A stretch of 64,000 bases of DNA, taken from an uncultured Clostridia bacterium (GTDB lineage: Bacteria; Bacillota; Clostridia; Christensenellales; Borkfalkiaceae). Below the pieces are notes generated by a model. It saw nothing but the letters and a program-made list of their open reading frames with translations, was not told where the DNA came from and made no database searches. The position numbers were made by a program, and so were the translations under genes. Positions 51,731 to 61,186 of this stretch are shown one piece after another (the stretch's first letter is position 1; each line of letters opens with the position of its first letter). Where the stretch lies: contig CALWCE010000009.1 of the NCBI GenBank assembly GCA_944376295.1, forward strand, positions 1-64,000. The letters run 5' to 3'.

Positions 51731-53488
51731 TCACGCCTCAAAAAGAGCGGAGGCGCCGCGCACGATCTCTTCGGTATTATTTTCGGCGTCTTCACGGGAA
51801 GCTCCCTTCGCGCCGTAGTAGATCTTCAATTTGGGTTCGGTGCCCGAGGGGCGGACGCAGCACCAGCCGCCCTCCTCGAGCTCAAAATAGAGCACGTTGC
51901 TCTTGGGAAGCGCGAGCGCGCTCTCCCCCGCCTCGTCGCGGCGGATCCCTGCCGAATAATCACTGACTGCGAGAACGCGGACGTTCCCGAGCCGAGCGGG
52001 AGCATGTTCCCGAAGCTGCTGCATGCGCGCCTTCATGCGCTCCGCGCCGTCCGCACCGGGGAAGGCAAGGCTCTTTTGCCCCTCTTCGAAGTACCCGAGA
52101 CGGGCATAGAGCGCGTCCATCACGTCCGCAAGCGTCATGCCGCGCGTGCGGTAGTAGCAGGCTGCTTCGGCAAGCGCCGCGGCGGCAGAGACGGCATCCT
52201 TGTCGCGCGCGTAACTGCCCGTGAGGCATCCGTAGCTCTCCTCAAAGCCGAAGAGATACTCGTATGCCCCCTTGCTCCCGTCGAGCTTTCCGCCGTTAGC
52301 CTGTTTTGCAGCCTCGAAGTGGGCGATCTGCTCCCCGATATACTTGAAGCCCGTCAGCGTCTCGATCTCGGTGATTCCGTAATAAGCGGCGAGCGCTCTT
52401 GCCATGTCCGTCGAGACGATGGTCGTGACGAGCGCGCCGTCCTGCCGGCGCTGAGGCAGGAGCCCGAGCTCCGCTTTACGCGACAGCAGATATTCCGCAA
52501 TGAGGATGCCGCTCATGTTGCCCGTGAAGGGGCGGTATTCCCCGCTCTTTTCCTTCACATAGACGCCGAGGCGGTCGGCGTCGGGGTCGGTGGCGAGCAC
52601 AAGATCGGCGTCCTTCTCCTTCGCAAGCTTGAGCGCGAGCGTGAAGGCGGCGCGGTCTTCGGGATTGGGATATTTGAGCGTCGGAAAATCCCCGTCGGGC
52701 GCTTCCTGTTCGGGCACGACGAAGACCTGCTCGAAGCCGAGCTCTTTCAGGACCCTTCTCACGGGCAGGTTGCCCGTGCCGTTCAAGGGGGTGTAGACGA
52801 TCCTGATGTTCTTCGCTTCCTTTTGAAGCGCTTCGGGGCTCAGAACGAGCGCCTTGACGGCGGCATAGTAGGCGGCGTCCACCTCTTCCCCGATCGGGAT
52901 GAGGAGCCCGCGCGCCTTCGCTTCCTCTTCGGGGATGCGCCTGACGTCTTCATACGAGACGGCATCGACAAAGGAGATGATGCGCTTGTCGTAGGGCGGC
53001 ACGATCTGACAGCCGTCCGAAAAATACACTTTATAACCGTTGTATTCGGGCGGGTTGTGGCTCGCCGTGATGACGACGCCCGCCGCTGCCTTCAAATGCC
53101 TGACGGCGAAGGAGAGCATGGGCGTGGGGCGCAGGCTCTCGAAGAGATACGCCTTCACGCCGTTGGCGGCGAGGATGCACGCCGTATCATGCGCAAATTC
53201 TTCGGAACGGCGGCGGCTGTCGTAAGCAATGACGACGCCCCCGTCCCTTCCCTCGGCGTTGAGGAACGAGGCAAGACCTTGGGTCGCCCTGCCGACGGTA
53301 TATTCGTTCATGCGGTTGCTGCCCGCACCCAAAACGCCCCTCAGCCCTCCCGTTCCGAAGGCAAGATCGCGATAAAAGCGGTCCTCGATCTCCTTCTCGT
53401 CGGTAAGCGCCGAAAGTTCGCGCTTGGTATCTTCGTCAAAGGCGGCGGATGAGAGCCATCTTTCATATTCTTCGCGGTAATGCTTCAA
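51731..53488 (-). CDS. Phosphoglucomutase/phosphomannomutase, TTG start
   Basis: This 585-residue alpha-D-phosphohexomutase has the phosphoserine loop GVVITASHNPPEYNGYK, the metal loop ATDPDADRLG, and GFEESYGCL for sugar binding. VRPSGTEPKLKIYY binds phosphate. It resembles the Bacillus PgcA type, which takes glucose 1-phosphate, but its place between manA and manC makes a role in making mannose 1-phosphate likely. The TTG at 53488 overlaps the manC stop by four bases (TTGA) and follows GAGGAA at 5 bases. Confidence 0.92.
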   Translation of the reverse strand: MKHYREEYERWLSSAAFDEDTKRELSALTDEKEIEDRFYRDLAFGTGGLRGVLGAGSNRMNEYTVGRATQGLASFLNAEGRDGGVVIAYDSRRRSEEFAHDTACILAANGVKAYLFESLRPTPMLSFAVRHLKAAAGVVITASHNPPEYNGYKVYFSDGCQIVPPYDKRIISFVDAVSYEDVRRIPEEEAKARGLLIPIGEEVDAAYYAAVKALVLSPEALQKEAKNIRIVYTPLNGTGNLPVRRVLKELGFEQVFVVPEQEAPDGDFPTLKYPNPEDRAAFTLALKLAKEKDADLVLATDPDADRLGVYVKEKSGEYRPFTGNMSGILIAEYLLSRKAELGLLPQRRQDGALVTTIVSTDMARALAAYYGITEIETLTGFKYIGEQIAHFEAAKQANGGKLDGSKGAYEYLFGFEESYGCLTGSYARDKDAVSAAAALAEAACYYRTRGMTLADVMDALYARLGYFEEGQKSLAFPGADGAERMKARMQQLREHAPARLGNVRVLAVSDYSAGIRRDEAGESALALPKSNVLYFELEEGGWCCVRPSGTEPKLKIYYGAKGASREDAENNTEEIVRGASALFEA

Positions 53489-54546
53489 AGCAATTCCTCT
53501 TTTCCCTTTGCACGGAGTTCTTCCACGATCTTCTTGACGTCCTGCGCGCGCTCCTTGGAGCACACCAAAAGGACGTCGGGCGTATCGACGATGATGAGGT
53601 CGTCCACGCCGACCGTGCAGACGGGCTTGCCGCCCGTATAGATGATGGTGTGGTGGGTATCGACGGGGTACGTCTCCCCCACGGTGACGTTATCGTTTTC
53701 GTCCGCGCGGCGCACGGCGCCGAGCATATCGAGACTGCCCACGTCGCTCCAGCCGAGATCGGCGGGCACCACATAGATGCCGTCCGTCTTTTCGAGCACG
53801 CCGTAGTCGACGGAGATGGACGGCATTTCGGGATAGACGCTGCTGATGACGTCTTCCTCCCGTTCGGTGCCGACCGCCTCGCCGATGCGAAGGAGCTCTT
53901 GATAGAGCTCGGGCAGATATTTTTCCAATTTTTGCAGGATGAGCGACGCTTTCCAGATGAACATGCCGCTGTTCCAGACGAACTCGCCGCTTTTCAGGTA
54001 CTCCTCGGCGCGGGCGAGGTCGGGTTTTTCCACAAACTGTCTCACGGGTTTGACGGGCGAAGGCACATCCTCATAGCGGATATAGCCGTACCCCGTCGCG
54101 GGGAAGGTCGGCTTGATGCCGACGGTGACGATGGCGTCCTTTTCCTCCGCCGTCTTCACGGCGAGCGTGAGCGCCGATAAGAACGCCTCGGTGTTTTTGA
54201 TATAGCTGTCCGACGGGATGACGGCAAGCACGCCGTCCCCGCAGCGCTTCACGATCTCGATGGCGGCATAGCCGATGCACGCAGCCGTGTTGCGCGCGGC
54301 AGGCTCCAACAGGATATGATCTTTCGGGAACTCTTTGTCGAGCACTTCAAGAAGGCACTCCCTTTGAGACTTGCTCGAAACGATGAAGATGCCGTCCTTG
54401 CAGACGGGCTTGAGACGGGTGACCGCCTCGTTGATCATCGCATCCTTTCCCGTGAGGTTCAAAAGCTGTTTGGGTCTGTGCTGCCTCGAAAGCGGCCAGA
54501 AGCGCGTTCCGCTGCCGCCCGCCATGACGACGCCGTAAACTTTCAT
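53485..54546 (-). CDS. manC: Mannose-1-phosphate guanylyltransferase
   Basis: This 353-residue nucleotidyltransferase makes GDP-mannose. It has MAGGSGTRFWPLSRQHRPKQLLNL at the N-terminus, a KPDLARAEEYLKSGEFVWNSGMFIWK segment and the VVPADLGWSDVGSLDML loop. It lacks the C-terminal isomerase domain of bifunctional ManC, matching the separate manA in the operon. The ATG overlaps the preceding GT4 stop by four bases. Confidence 0.95.
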   Translation of the reverse strand: MKVYGVVMAGGSGTRFWPLSRQHRPKQLLNLTGKDAMINEAVTRLKPVCKDGIFIVSSKSQRECLLEVLDKEFPKDHILLEPAARNTAACIGYAAIEIVKRCGDGVLAVIPSDSYIKNTEAFLSALTLAVKTAEEKDAIVTVGIKPTFPATGYGYIRYEDVPSPVKPVRQFVEKPDLARAEEYLKSGEFVWNSGMFIWKASLILQKLEKYLPELYQELLRIGEAVGTEREEDVISSVYPEMPSISVDYGVLEKTDGIYVVPADLGWSDVGSLDMLGAVRRADENDNVTVGETYPVDTHHTIIYTGGKPVCTVGVDDLIIVDTPDVLLVCSKERAQDVKKIVEELRAKGKEELL

Positions 54547-55676
54547 ACGCCCGCCTCCTCGAAGCCGAGAAGCGCGCGCACGTTGCGGCGGAAGGCTGCT
54601 TCCGTAAACAGTTCCTGCTCGCGCTCCCGCGCCGCCTTGCCGTACGCTTCGCGCAAAGCTTCATCTTCTTTGAGTTTCCGGATGGCGGCGGCGTATGCCT
54701 CGACATCTCCGTTTTTCACTTCGATACCCGTGACGCCGTTCAAAGAGACGTAATTGACGCCCGACCCTTCGATCGTAAAGGTGACGGAAGGCTTTGCAAA
54801 GGACATTGCCTCCGCAAGGGCGATGCCGAACGCCTCGTTCTTGGTGATGGAAGGAAAACAGAAGATATCGCACGCCGCAAGATAGGCTCTGAGCTCGCAG
54901 TCGGGAAGGCGGCCGAGGAATTCCACTTTCTTATCGCCCGCCGCAAGTTGCTTCAAAGAGGGAGTCAGTTCCCCTTCCCCGCCGATGCAGACGGCGTACT
55001 CGTCGGAAAGCAGCTTGCTCGCGCGGACGAGATATTCCATCCCCTTGTAAGGAACGTGACGGCCGACGGCAAAGAGCAGGCACTTGCCCGCATATCGGCG
55101 TTTGAGTTCTTCGGCGCGCTGCTTCTCCTCATCGGATAAGCTCACGCGGCTGTCTGCGGCGCAGTTGGGGATGACGGCGCATTTTTCGCGGAAGGCGGGC
55201 AAAAACTCGCTGCCTTCGATGTAGTTGGGACTGGTCGCGACGATCTTGTCCGCCCGCTTCAGAAGACGGAGCGTCTGACCGCGGAAGAGCTTTTTGAGGA
55301 GCTTTTGCTTGGTGATATCGAGGTGCCACCACACGATGAGCTTTGCGCGGCTTCTTTTCAGGCACTTCAAAAGATAGTGCGCCCCGAAGGGATTGGGGAA
55401 ATGGAAGACGACGGTATCGGGCTCGAACGCCTTCATCTCGCGGCGCAGAAGCTTCCCGTAGGAAAAAGAGAGCGACTGCGAGGCGACCTTCAAAAATGTG
55501 CCCGCGCGGACGACTTCCACGCCGTCCACGATATCGCGCCTGTCTCCTTTTTGAGAATGAAAGCAAAAGACGCGCTGCCCGGCGTCCTCACGGACAGCCG
55601 AAACGCAGTCATATGCGACCTGTTCGATCCCCCCGATGTGCGGAGGATAATAATTGCTGATGTGCAGGATCTTCAT
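54543..55676 (-). CDS. Family 4 glycosyltransferase
   Basis: This 377-residue GT-B enzyme starts MKILHISNYYPPHIGGIEQVAYD. It has AVGRHVPYKGMEYLVRA and PSITKNEAFGIALAEAMSFAKPSV with the E-x7-E donor motif. It resembles mannosyltransferases of capsule loci, but specificity is inferred. It follows the initiating sugar transferase by 18 bp and is coupled to manC. Confidence 0.92.
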   Translation of the reverse strand: MKILHISNYYPPHIGGIEQVAYDCVSAVREDAGQRVFCFHSQKGDRRDIVDGVEVVRAGTFLKVASQSLSFSYGKLLRREMKAFEPDTVVFHFPNPFGAHYLLKCLKRSRAKLIVWWHLDITKQKLLKKLFRGQTLRLLKRADKIVATSPNYIEGSEFLPAFREKCAVIPNCAADSRVSLSDEEKQRAEELKRRYAGKCLLFAVGRHVPYKGMEYLVRASKLLSDEYAVCIGGEGELTPSLKQLAAGDKKVEFLGRLPDCELRAYLAACDIFCFPSITKNEAFGIALAEAMSFAKPSVTFTIEGSGVNYVSLNGVTGIEVKNGDVEAYAAAIRKLKEDEALREAYGKAAREREQELFTEAAFRRNVRALLGFEEAGV

Positions 55677-55694
55677 AAAAACGGAGTCCTCCCG

Positions 55695-56405
55695 TTATTG
55701 AGCGCCGTCTCCGCGGAGAACGCTGCCGATGGTCTTGAACACGATCTTGATATCCAGCCCGAGGGAGCAGTGATCGACGTAATAGAGTTCGAGCTTCTGC
55801 CGTTCGCCGCTCTCGTAAGTGCAGTTGCTCCTGCCGTTCGCCGCCCACCAGCCGATGAGCCCGGGTTTGACGGAAAGCAGCTTTTTGACGTCTTCGCCGT
55901 ACTTCGCTTCCGCCTCTTCCCGCATGAGGGGGCGGGGACCGACGACGGAGAGATCGCCTTTGAAGATAGACCAAAGCTGCGGGAGCTCGTCGAGGCTCGT
56001 CCTGCGCAGGAAATGCCCGACCCCGGTGACACGGGGATCGTTGTCGATCTTATACTCCCTGCGGTACTGTTCGAGCTGCTCGGGCGTGAGCATATCCTCA
56101 AGCTTGTCCGCGTTGCGCTTCATGCTGCGGAATTTGGGGATGAAGATATCCTTCCCGTTCTTCCCCACGCGCTTGTGGCGATAGAAGACGGATCCCCCGT
56201 CGCTCAGCTTGACAGCCAGCGCCAGAATGAGAAAGAGCCAAGAAAAGAGCAACAGCGCAAGGCCCGACGATAAAATGTCGAACATGCGCTTAAAAAAGAG
56301 ATAGCACTTGTATTTCGCGCCGCTTTTTACTGCGGCAGGATCTTTCGTGTGATCGTTCATAATCCAAATGATTTGCGAACGCGCGGCTGCGCATTCCTGC
56401 GGCAT
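55695..56405 (-). CDS. Initiating polyprenyl-phosphate sugar-1-phosphate transferase
   Basis: This 236-residue protein transfers sugar-1-phosphate to undecaprenyl phosphate. It has one membrane helix (ILSSGLALLLFSWLFLILAL), then SDGGSVFYRHKRVGKNGKDIF, KFRSM and DELPQLWSIFKGDLSVVGPRPLM. The ATG at 56405 follows GGGAGG at 8 bases. The promoter is consensus and the transcription start should be near 56453, which rules out several upstream in-frame starts. It is the first gene of the operon. A fuller WcaJ-type N-terminus is absent. Confidence 0.92.
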   Translation of the reverse strand: MPQECAAARSQIIWIMNDHTKDPAAVKSGAKYKCYLFFKRMFDILSSGLALLLFSWLFLILALAVKLSDGGSVFYRHKRVGKNGKDIFIPKFRSMKRNADKLEDMLTPEQLEQYRREYKIDNDPRVTGVGHFLRRTSLDELPQLWSIFKGDLSVVGPRPLMREEAEAKYGEDVKKLLSVKPGLIGWWAANGRSNCTYESGERQKLELYYVDHCSLGLDIKIVFKTIGSVLRGDGAQ

Positions 56406-56460
56406 ACCCATGCCCTCCCGCGAGGGCGAAAAAAGCCTCATCTCCAAAAGTTCATACACA

Positions 56461-56489
56461 ATTATACACGCGGTACAGCAATAAGTCAA
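56461..56489 (-). promoter_or_regulatory. Promoter of the exopolysaccharide operon
   Basis: TTGACT (56489-56484), a 17-bp spacer and TATAAT (56466-56461), serving all eight genes down to 47442. The rest of 56490-56650 shows only a CGGCCG/CGGCCG stem (about 56613-56635) that may end the lipoprotein gene. Confidence 0.85.
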
Positions 56490-56650
56490 ACCTTTGCACG
56501 CACTTGTTCGCGGAAGTTTACACACTTTTGTGACCGTTTCATGACAATTTCGTGGAAAGCCGTAAAAGCGCCGCGTCAAAATGCCGCCCCGGCAGCTTTG
56601 TCAAGTAAAGCGGCCGCCCGGTGAGGACGGCCGAAAGTAAGACAGATCTG

Positions 56651-58300
56651 TTAACGGGACCATTCGTCGCCGACATATGCGTCGGTGAGGAAAGTCGAAG
56701 CCGTAGAGGGGTTGGCAAGGCTGTCTGCGGACAGATGACGGTCGCCCCCCGCGACCCAGCCCTCCGTCTCTTCAAAGACGGCGCTTTCGAGCGCGCTTCC
56801 GCGGAAGGCGCCTATGCCGATGCTCTCGACGGATGCGGGGATCGTGACCTTCTTGAGCGCCGTACAGCCCGAAAAAGCTTCTGCGCCGACGGACTTGAGC
56901 GAATCGGGGAGCACGACCTCTTCGAGCGCCGTGCAGTCCTTGAACGCGCCCTTGCCGATCTCGGTGAGCGTCGCGGAGAGCGTCGCCTTTTTGAGCAGCT
57001 TGGCATGCTCGAACGCGCCTTCTGCGATCGACTTCACGTCATCGGTGGAGACGAACTCTGCGTTCCCCTTTCCGATCGCATACTGCAGCAGGGTACTGCT
57101 GTCCGCGGAATAGAGATCCCCGTTGCGGGAACGATAGGAAGTGTTTTTGTCGTTTACTGCGATCTCCCGAAGGGAGAGGCAGGTGCCGAACACACGCTCG
57201 CCGAGCACGTTGACGCTCGCGGGAACGCCGATCTTTTCCAGACCGACCGCATTATAGAACGCACTCTTTTCTACCGTCTGCACGCCGTCGGGGATGACGA
57301 ACTCCGCCGCCGTCTTGCCGACCGCGTACTGGATGAGCACCGTCCCTTCCTTGTTGTAAAGGTCGCCGTCGATGGTCTGATATGCGGTATTCGTGCGGGG
57401 CGTCGTGAGCGAAGCGAGCTTGGAGCATCCTCCGAACGCCTGCGCGTCGATCCACGTCACCGTATCGGGAATGTTGACGGAGGTAAGCGCCGTGCCGAAG
57501 AACGCTCTGTCTTCGATCTCGGTGACGCTGTTGGAGATCTGCACATAGGAAAGGTTCACGCAGCCTTCAAAGGCGCTCTCTCCGATGGAGGTGACGCCGC
57601 CCGTGAGATAAATGTGCGTGATCGTTTCGTTTTCCGCAAATGCCTGCGCGTCGATGGCGGTGACGGGCAAACCCTGATAGGAATTGGGGATATAGATCAC
57701 GGCGCCCGTCTCCTTGCCGATGCCCGCAACGGTATAGCCGCCGTCGCCGTTGCGCGTAAACGCCAATTTGTCGCTCGTGCGGGAAGCGCCGCAGACGGTG
57801 CAGATCATGCCGCCGTCATCATAGACGTGTCCGTTGGCAGGGATAGAGCGCTCCTCGAAGGTATGGCAGACGGAGCACTCGCGCTCCTGCGTCCCCTGTT
57901 CGGTGCAGGTCGGCTCCTTTCCGGGAACGGTCGTCCAATCGCCGAACGAATGCCCGGGCGCCTTCATGACCTCCTCGACCTCTTCCCCGCAGCGCTTACA
58001 GGTCTGCTTCTGCTTGCCGTCCTTCATACAAAGCGCCGGATCGACGACCACCCATGCACCGAAATCATGCCCGAGCGCCTCCACCGTGACAGACGAGAGC
58101 TCCACTTGTGCCGCCTCGTCCGCAAAGTTCTTGCCGCACTCCGAACACGACCAATATTCGATGCTGCCCGCCTCGGTGCAGGTCGCCGCGACCGCATCGT
58201 GGTGCGTAAGGACATGCTCCTCTTTGCAGGCAGAAAAGACGCCGAGCGACAAGAGCGTTGCCGCGGAAAGCGCGAACAAAACTGCAATTTTTTTCTTCAT
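56651..58300 (-). CDS. Leucine-rich-repeat (BspA type) lipoprotein with CxxC repeats
   Basis: This 549-residue protein has a signal sequence ending in the lipobox LGVFSAC, so it is lipid-anchored outside the cell. About residues 36-170 hold repeated TCTEAG/SCSECG, TCKRCG and ECSVCH units with paired cysteines. The remainder is a series of BspA-like leucine-rich repeats (VTSIGESAFEGCVNLSYVQI, TEIGKGAFKDCTALEEVVLP and similar). Such proteins are common surface adhesins of gut Firmicutes; the ligand is unknown. It has its own promoter and an AGGAGGTCGTT ribosome site. Confidence 0.92.
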   Translation of the reverse strand: MKKKIAVLFALSAATLLSLGVFSACKEEHVLTHHDAVAATCTEAGSIEYWSCSECGKNFADEAAQVELSSVTVEALGHDFGAWVVVDPALCMKDGKQKQTCKRCGEEVEEVMKAPGHSFGDWTTVPGKEPTCTEQGTQERECSVCHTFEERSIPANGHVYDDGGMICTVCGASRTSDKLAFTRNGDGGYTVAGIGKETGAVIYIPNSYQGLPVTAIDAQAFAENETITHIYLTGGVTSIGESAFEGCVNLSYVQISNSVTEIEDRAFFGTALTSVNIPDTVTWIDAQAFGGCSKLASLTTPRTNTAYQTIDGDLYNKEGTVLIQYAVGKTAAEFVIPDGVQTVEKSAFYNAVGLEKIGVPASVNVLGERVFGTCLSLREIAVNDKNTSYRSRNGDLYSADSSTLLQYAIGKGNAEFVSTDDVKSIAEGAFEHAKLLKKATLSATLTEIGKGAFKDCTALEEVVLPDSLKSVGAEAFSGCTALKKVTIPASVESIGIGAFRGSALESAVFEETEGWVAGGDRHLSADSLANPSTASTFLTDAYVGDEWSR

Positions 58301-58341
58301 AACGACCTCCTATGTTCCAAAACACAAACCTTTGCCGATAC

Positions 58342-58370
58342 AGTATAGCACAAAACACATGTGATTGCAA
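58342..58370 (-). promoter_or_regulatory. Promoter of the LRR lipoprotein gene
   Basis: TTGCAA (58370-58365), a 17-bp spacer and TATACT (58347-58342), 42 bp before the ATG. Confidence 0.75.
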
Positions 58371-58400
58371 TCCCCTGTCTCAAAAAAACAGAACAAGCCG

Positions 58401-58432
58401 AAAAAATGCGACCCGACGCACTTTGCGTCGGG
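58401..58432 (-). terminator. Terminator of the pst operon
   Basis: CCCGACGCA (58412-58420) pairs with TGCGTCGGG (58424-58432), with T6 following on the minus strand at 58406-58401. Confidence 0.8.
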
Positions 58433-58515
58433 CCATGGGGAAAAGATGAAGGATGAGTGGGTAAAGGTACTTGCCCTTTTCAGGCATAGTTGTTCGCGCG
58501 CACGCGCGGCTTATA

Positions 58516-59373
58516 TCAACCGAATCTGCCGTTGACGTAGTCTTCCGTGCGCTTGTCGTCGGGGTTGGTGAAGATCTTTTGGGTATCCCCCATCTCCACC
58601 ATCTCGCCGAGAAGGAAGTATGCGGTATAGTCGGCGATACGGAACGCCTGCTGCATGTTGTGGGTGACCATGATGACGGTGATCTCGTTTTTGAGCTCCT
58701 TGCAAAGCTCCTCGATCTTGCCCGTCGAGATGGGGTCGAGCGCAGACGTCGGCTCGTCCATGAGGAGCACCTGCGGCTCGACGGCGAGCGCGCGGGCGAT
58801 GCAGAGGCGCTGCTGCTGCCCGCCCGAAAGTCCGAGCGCGGACTTGTTGAGGCGGTCTTTGACCTCGTCCCACATGGCGGCGCCGCGCAGAGACTTTTCG
58901 ACGATGGCGTCGAGATCCGCCCTCTTCTTGATGCCGAAGGTGCGGGGGCCGTAGGCGATGTTGTCATACACGCTCATCGCAAGCGGGTTGGGGCGCTGGA
59001 ACACCATGCCCACGTTCTTGCGGAGGCGCGCAAGGTCGACGCCGCGCTGGTAGATGTCGGTATCGCCGATCTTGATCTCGCCCGTGATTTTGCAGCCGTC
59101 GACGAGATCGTTCATGCGGTTGAGCGACTTCAGGAGCGTCGACTTGCCGCAGCCCGAAGGCCCGATGAGCGCCGTGAGCTTCTTCTGGGGAAACTCCATA
59201 TTGATGTTTTTGAGGGCCTGGAAGCTGCCGTAGAAGAGGTCCATCTTATGGACGGAGACGGCGATATCCCCCATCGCGAACTGCGAAAGCCCTCTCTGCT
59301 TCTCCGCGCGCACCGGTTCGGCGCTCTCTTCCGCGGGTTTATTTTCCTGTATCTTTTTGCTCTTGAAGATCAT
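58516..59373 (-). CDS. pstB: Phosphate ABC transporter ATPase
   Basis: This 285-residue ATPase has Walker [22 protein letters not shown], the [15 protein letters not shown] signature and [16 protein letters not shown]. It ends with [24 protein letters not shown], all typical of PstB. About 37 charged residues precede the ABC domain. The ATG at 59373 overlaps the stop of the permease gene by four bases. Confidence 0.97.
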   Translation of the reverse strand: MIFKSKKIQENKPAEESAEPVRAEKQRGLSQFAMGDIAVSVHKMDLFYGSFQALKNINMEFPQKKLTALIGPSGCGKSTLLKSLNRMNDLVDGCKITGEIKIGDTDIYQRGVDLARLRKNVGMVFQRPNPLAMSVYDNIAYGPRTFGIKKRADLDAIVEKSLRGAAMWDEVKDRLNKSALGLSGGQQQRLCIARALAVEPQVLLMDEPTSALDPISTGKIEELCKELKNEITVIMVTHNMQQAFRIADYTAYFLLGEMVEMGDTQKIFTNPDDKRTEDYVNGRFG

Positions 59374-61169
59374 TTTGCTTTTCTCCGTTGAAAGAATTTC
59401 TGTGAGACTGTAACGAGAATGTTGAGAATGATGACAAGGATCATGAGGATCGCCGCCGTCGCATAGCAAAGTTCCGTATCAAGACCTTCGCTCATGAACT
59501 TCCACATCATGACGGCGAAGCTCGAACCTGCCGAATCGTACCCCGTAGGCATATTGACGACCGAGCCCGCGGTGTAGATGAGCGCCGCGCTCTCGCCGAC
59601 GATACGGCCGATGGAGAGGATGATGGAAGTGACGATGCCCGAGATGGCCTGCGGCAGCACGACAACGAAGATGGTCTTGAGTTTCCCCGCGCCGAGGGCG
59701 TAACTTGCCTCTCTCATACTGTCGGGCACTTCGGAAAGGCTCTGCTCGGTGCTTCGGATGATGGTGGGCAGGATGATGAGCGCGAGCGTCAGCGAACCGT
59801 TGATGAGGCTGTACCCCATGCCGCAGTAGGTGCCGAAGAAGATGGCGCCGAAGAGGCCGAACACGATGGAGGGAATGCCCGCGAGCGTATCAATGAAGAG
59901 ACGGATGAGCTTGACGAGCTTGCTGCCGCGCTTTGCATACTCGTTGAGGAAGATGGCGGCGCCGATGCCTAAGGGCAGTGCGACGAGGAGCGCCATCAGG
60001 ATGAGCATGCCTGTGGAGGCAAAGGCAGGGCTGAGCGTCGGATGCGCGTTGGCGCTCTCACCGAAGAGGAAATCGGCAGTGATATTGGGGATGCCGCGCA
60101 CAAAGACGAAGACGATGATGAAGGCGAGCATGACCGCCACCAAAATAGCGATGATGTGCGAGAGGATCCAGAGGATATCCTGCACGCTCCCCGTCTTCTT
60201 GTAGTTGAGCTGCGCGAGCGTACTGTTCGTCTGCTTGAACTTACGCGAGAAGAACTTGTTGCCCGCGATAGAGTCGTTCTTCTTCACCGCCCAAAGGCAG
60301 AGGTTGATGATGAGGATGAAGATGAGAAGGACAAAGCCCGTCGCGATGAGCGCCTCGCGGTGAAGACCCGTCGAATAGCCGAATTCCAGCACGATGTTGG
60401 AAGTCAGCGAGCGGATGGGAAGGAAGAACCCCGTGGGATAGTTGACGAGGTTGCCCAGAAGAAGCTGGACCGCCATCGTCTCGCCCACCGCTCTGCCGAT
60501 GCCGAGGATGAGCGCCGCGATGATGCCGTTCTTGGCTGCGGGCAGGCACACCTTCCACACCGCCTGGTTCTTGGTGCAGCCGAGCGCCAGCGCACCCTCG
60601 TAGTAGTGCATGGGTACGTTTTCAAGGCTGTTCTTGACGAGCGAGGTGATCGTGGGCAGGATCATGATGCTGAGAACGAGCGTCGAAAGCAGGAGACCCA
60701 GCGAAGAGCCGACGTTGAAGAGATCGTCGAGAACGGGCTTTAAGGCGACGAGGCCGAAATAGCCGAAGATGAGGGACGGGATGCCCGCAAGGAGATTGAT
60801 GATCTGTTCATAGATCTTCTTCATCCAGATGGGGCAATAATAGACCATATAGACTGCCGTGAAGATGGCGAGGATACCGCCAAGGAGCACGGAAAGAACG
60901 GTGAGCACCAGGCTCGAGACGATCATCGGCAGGATGCCGAAGATCTCATGCTTTGCCGACCAGATGCTTCCCGTCAGGAATTTGAAGAACCCGATCTCAC
61001 GGAAAGCGGGGATGCTCGCCGCCAACAGATAGATGACGATGGCGAAGACCGCAAGAATGGAAAATGCCGCAAGGGCGATGAACACGCCCTTTGCGGTATT
61101 TTCTCTCACCGAAGCGAGATTTCCGTTGCGGACCGCCCCTTTAGTTGCAGTTGCAGCGTTCTGTGCCAT
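59370..61169 (-). CDS. Fused phosphate permease PstC-PstA
   Basis: This 599-residue protein contains both halves of the phosphate permease in one chain. The first (about 30-310) carries the PstC-type loop [20 protein letters not shown], and the second (about 325-599) carries the PstA-type loop [20 protein letters not shown]. Each has about six membrane segments, and a short charged linker (about 296-327) joins them. No stop or frameshift lies between them. Normally pstC and pstA are separate genes. The ATG at 61169 follows GAGG and lies 17 bp after pstS. Confidence 0.93.
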   Translation of the reverse strand: MAQNAATATKGAVRNGNLASVRENTAKGVFIALAAFSILAVFAIVIYLLAASIPAFREIGFFKFLTGSIWSAKHEIFGILPMIVSSLVLTVLSVLLGGILAIFTAVYMVYYCPIWMKKIYEQIINLLAGIPSLIFGYFGLVALKPVLDDLFNVGSSLGLLLSTLVLSIMILPTITSLVKNSLENVPMHYYEGALALGCTKNQAVWKVCLPAAKNGIIAALILGIGRAVGETMAVQLLLGNLVNYPTGFFLPIRSLTSNIVLEFGYSTGLHREALIATGFVLLIFILIINLCLWAVKKNDSIAGNKFFSRKFKQTNSTLAQLNYKKTGSVQDILWILSHIIAILVAVMLAFIIVFVFVRGIPNITADFLFGESANAHPTLSPAFASTGMLILMALLVALPLGIGAAIFLNEYAKRGSKLVKLIRLFIDTLAGIPSIVFGLFGAIFFGTYCGMGYSLINGSLTLALIILPTIIRSTEQSLSEVPDSMREASYALGAGKLKTIFVVVLPQAISGIVTSIILSIGRIVGESAALIYTAGSVVNMPTGYDSAGSSFAVMMWKFMSEGLDTELCYATAAILMILVIILNILVTVSQKFFQRRKAK

Positions 61170-61186
61170 AGCAAACCTCGGGTCGA

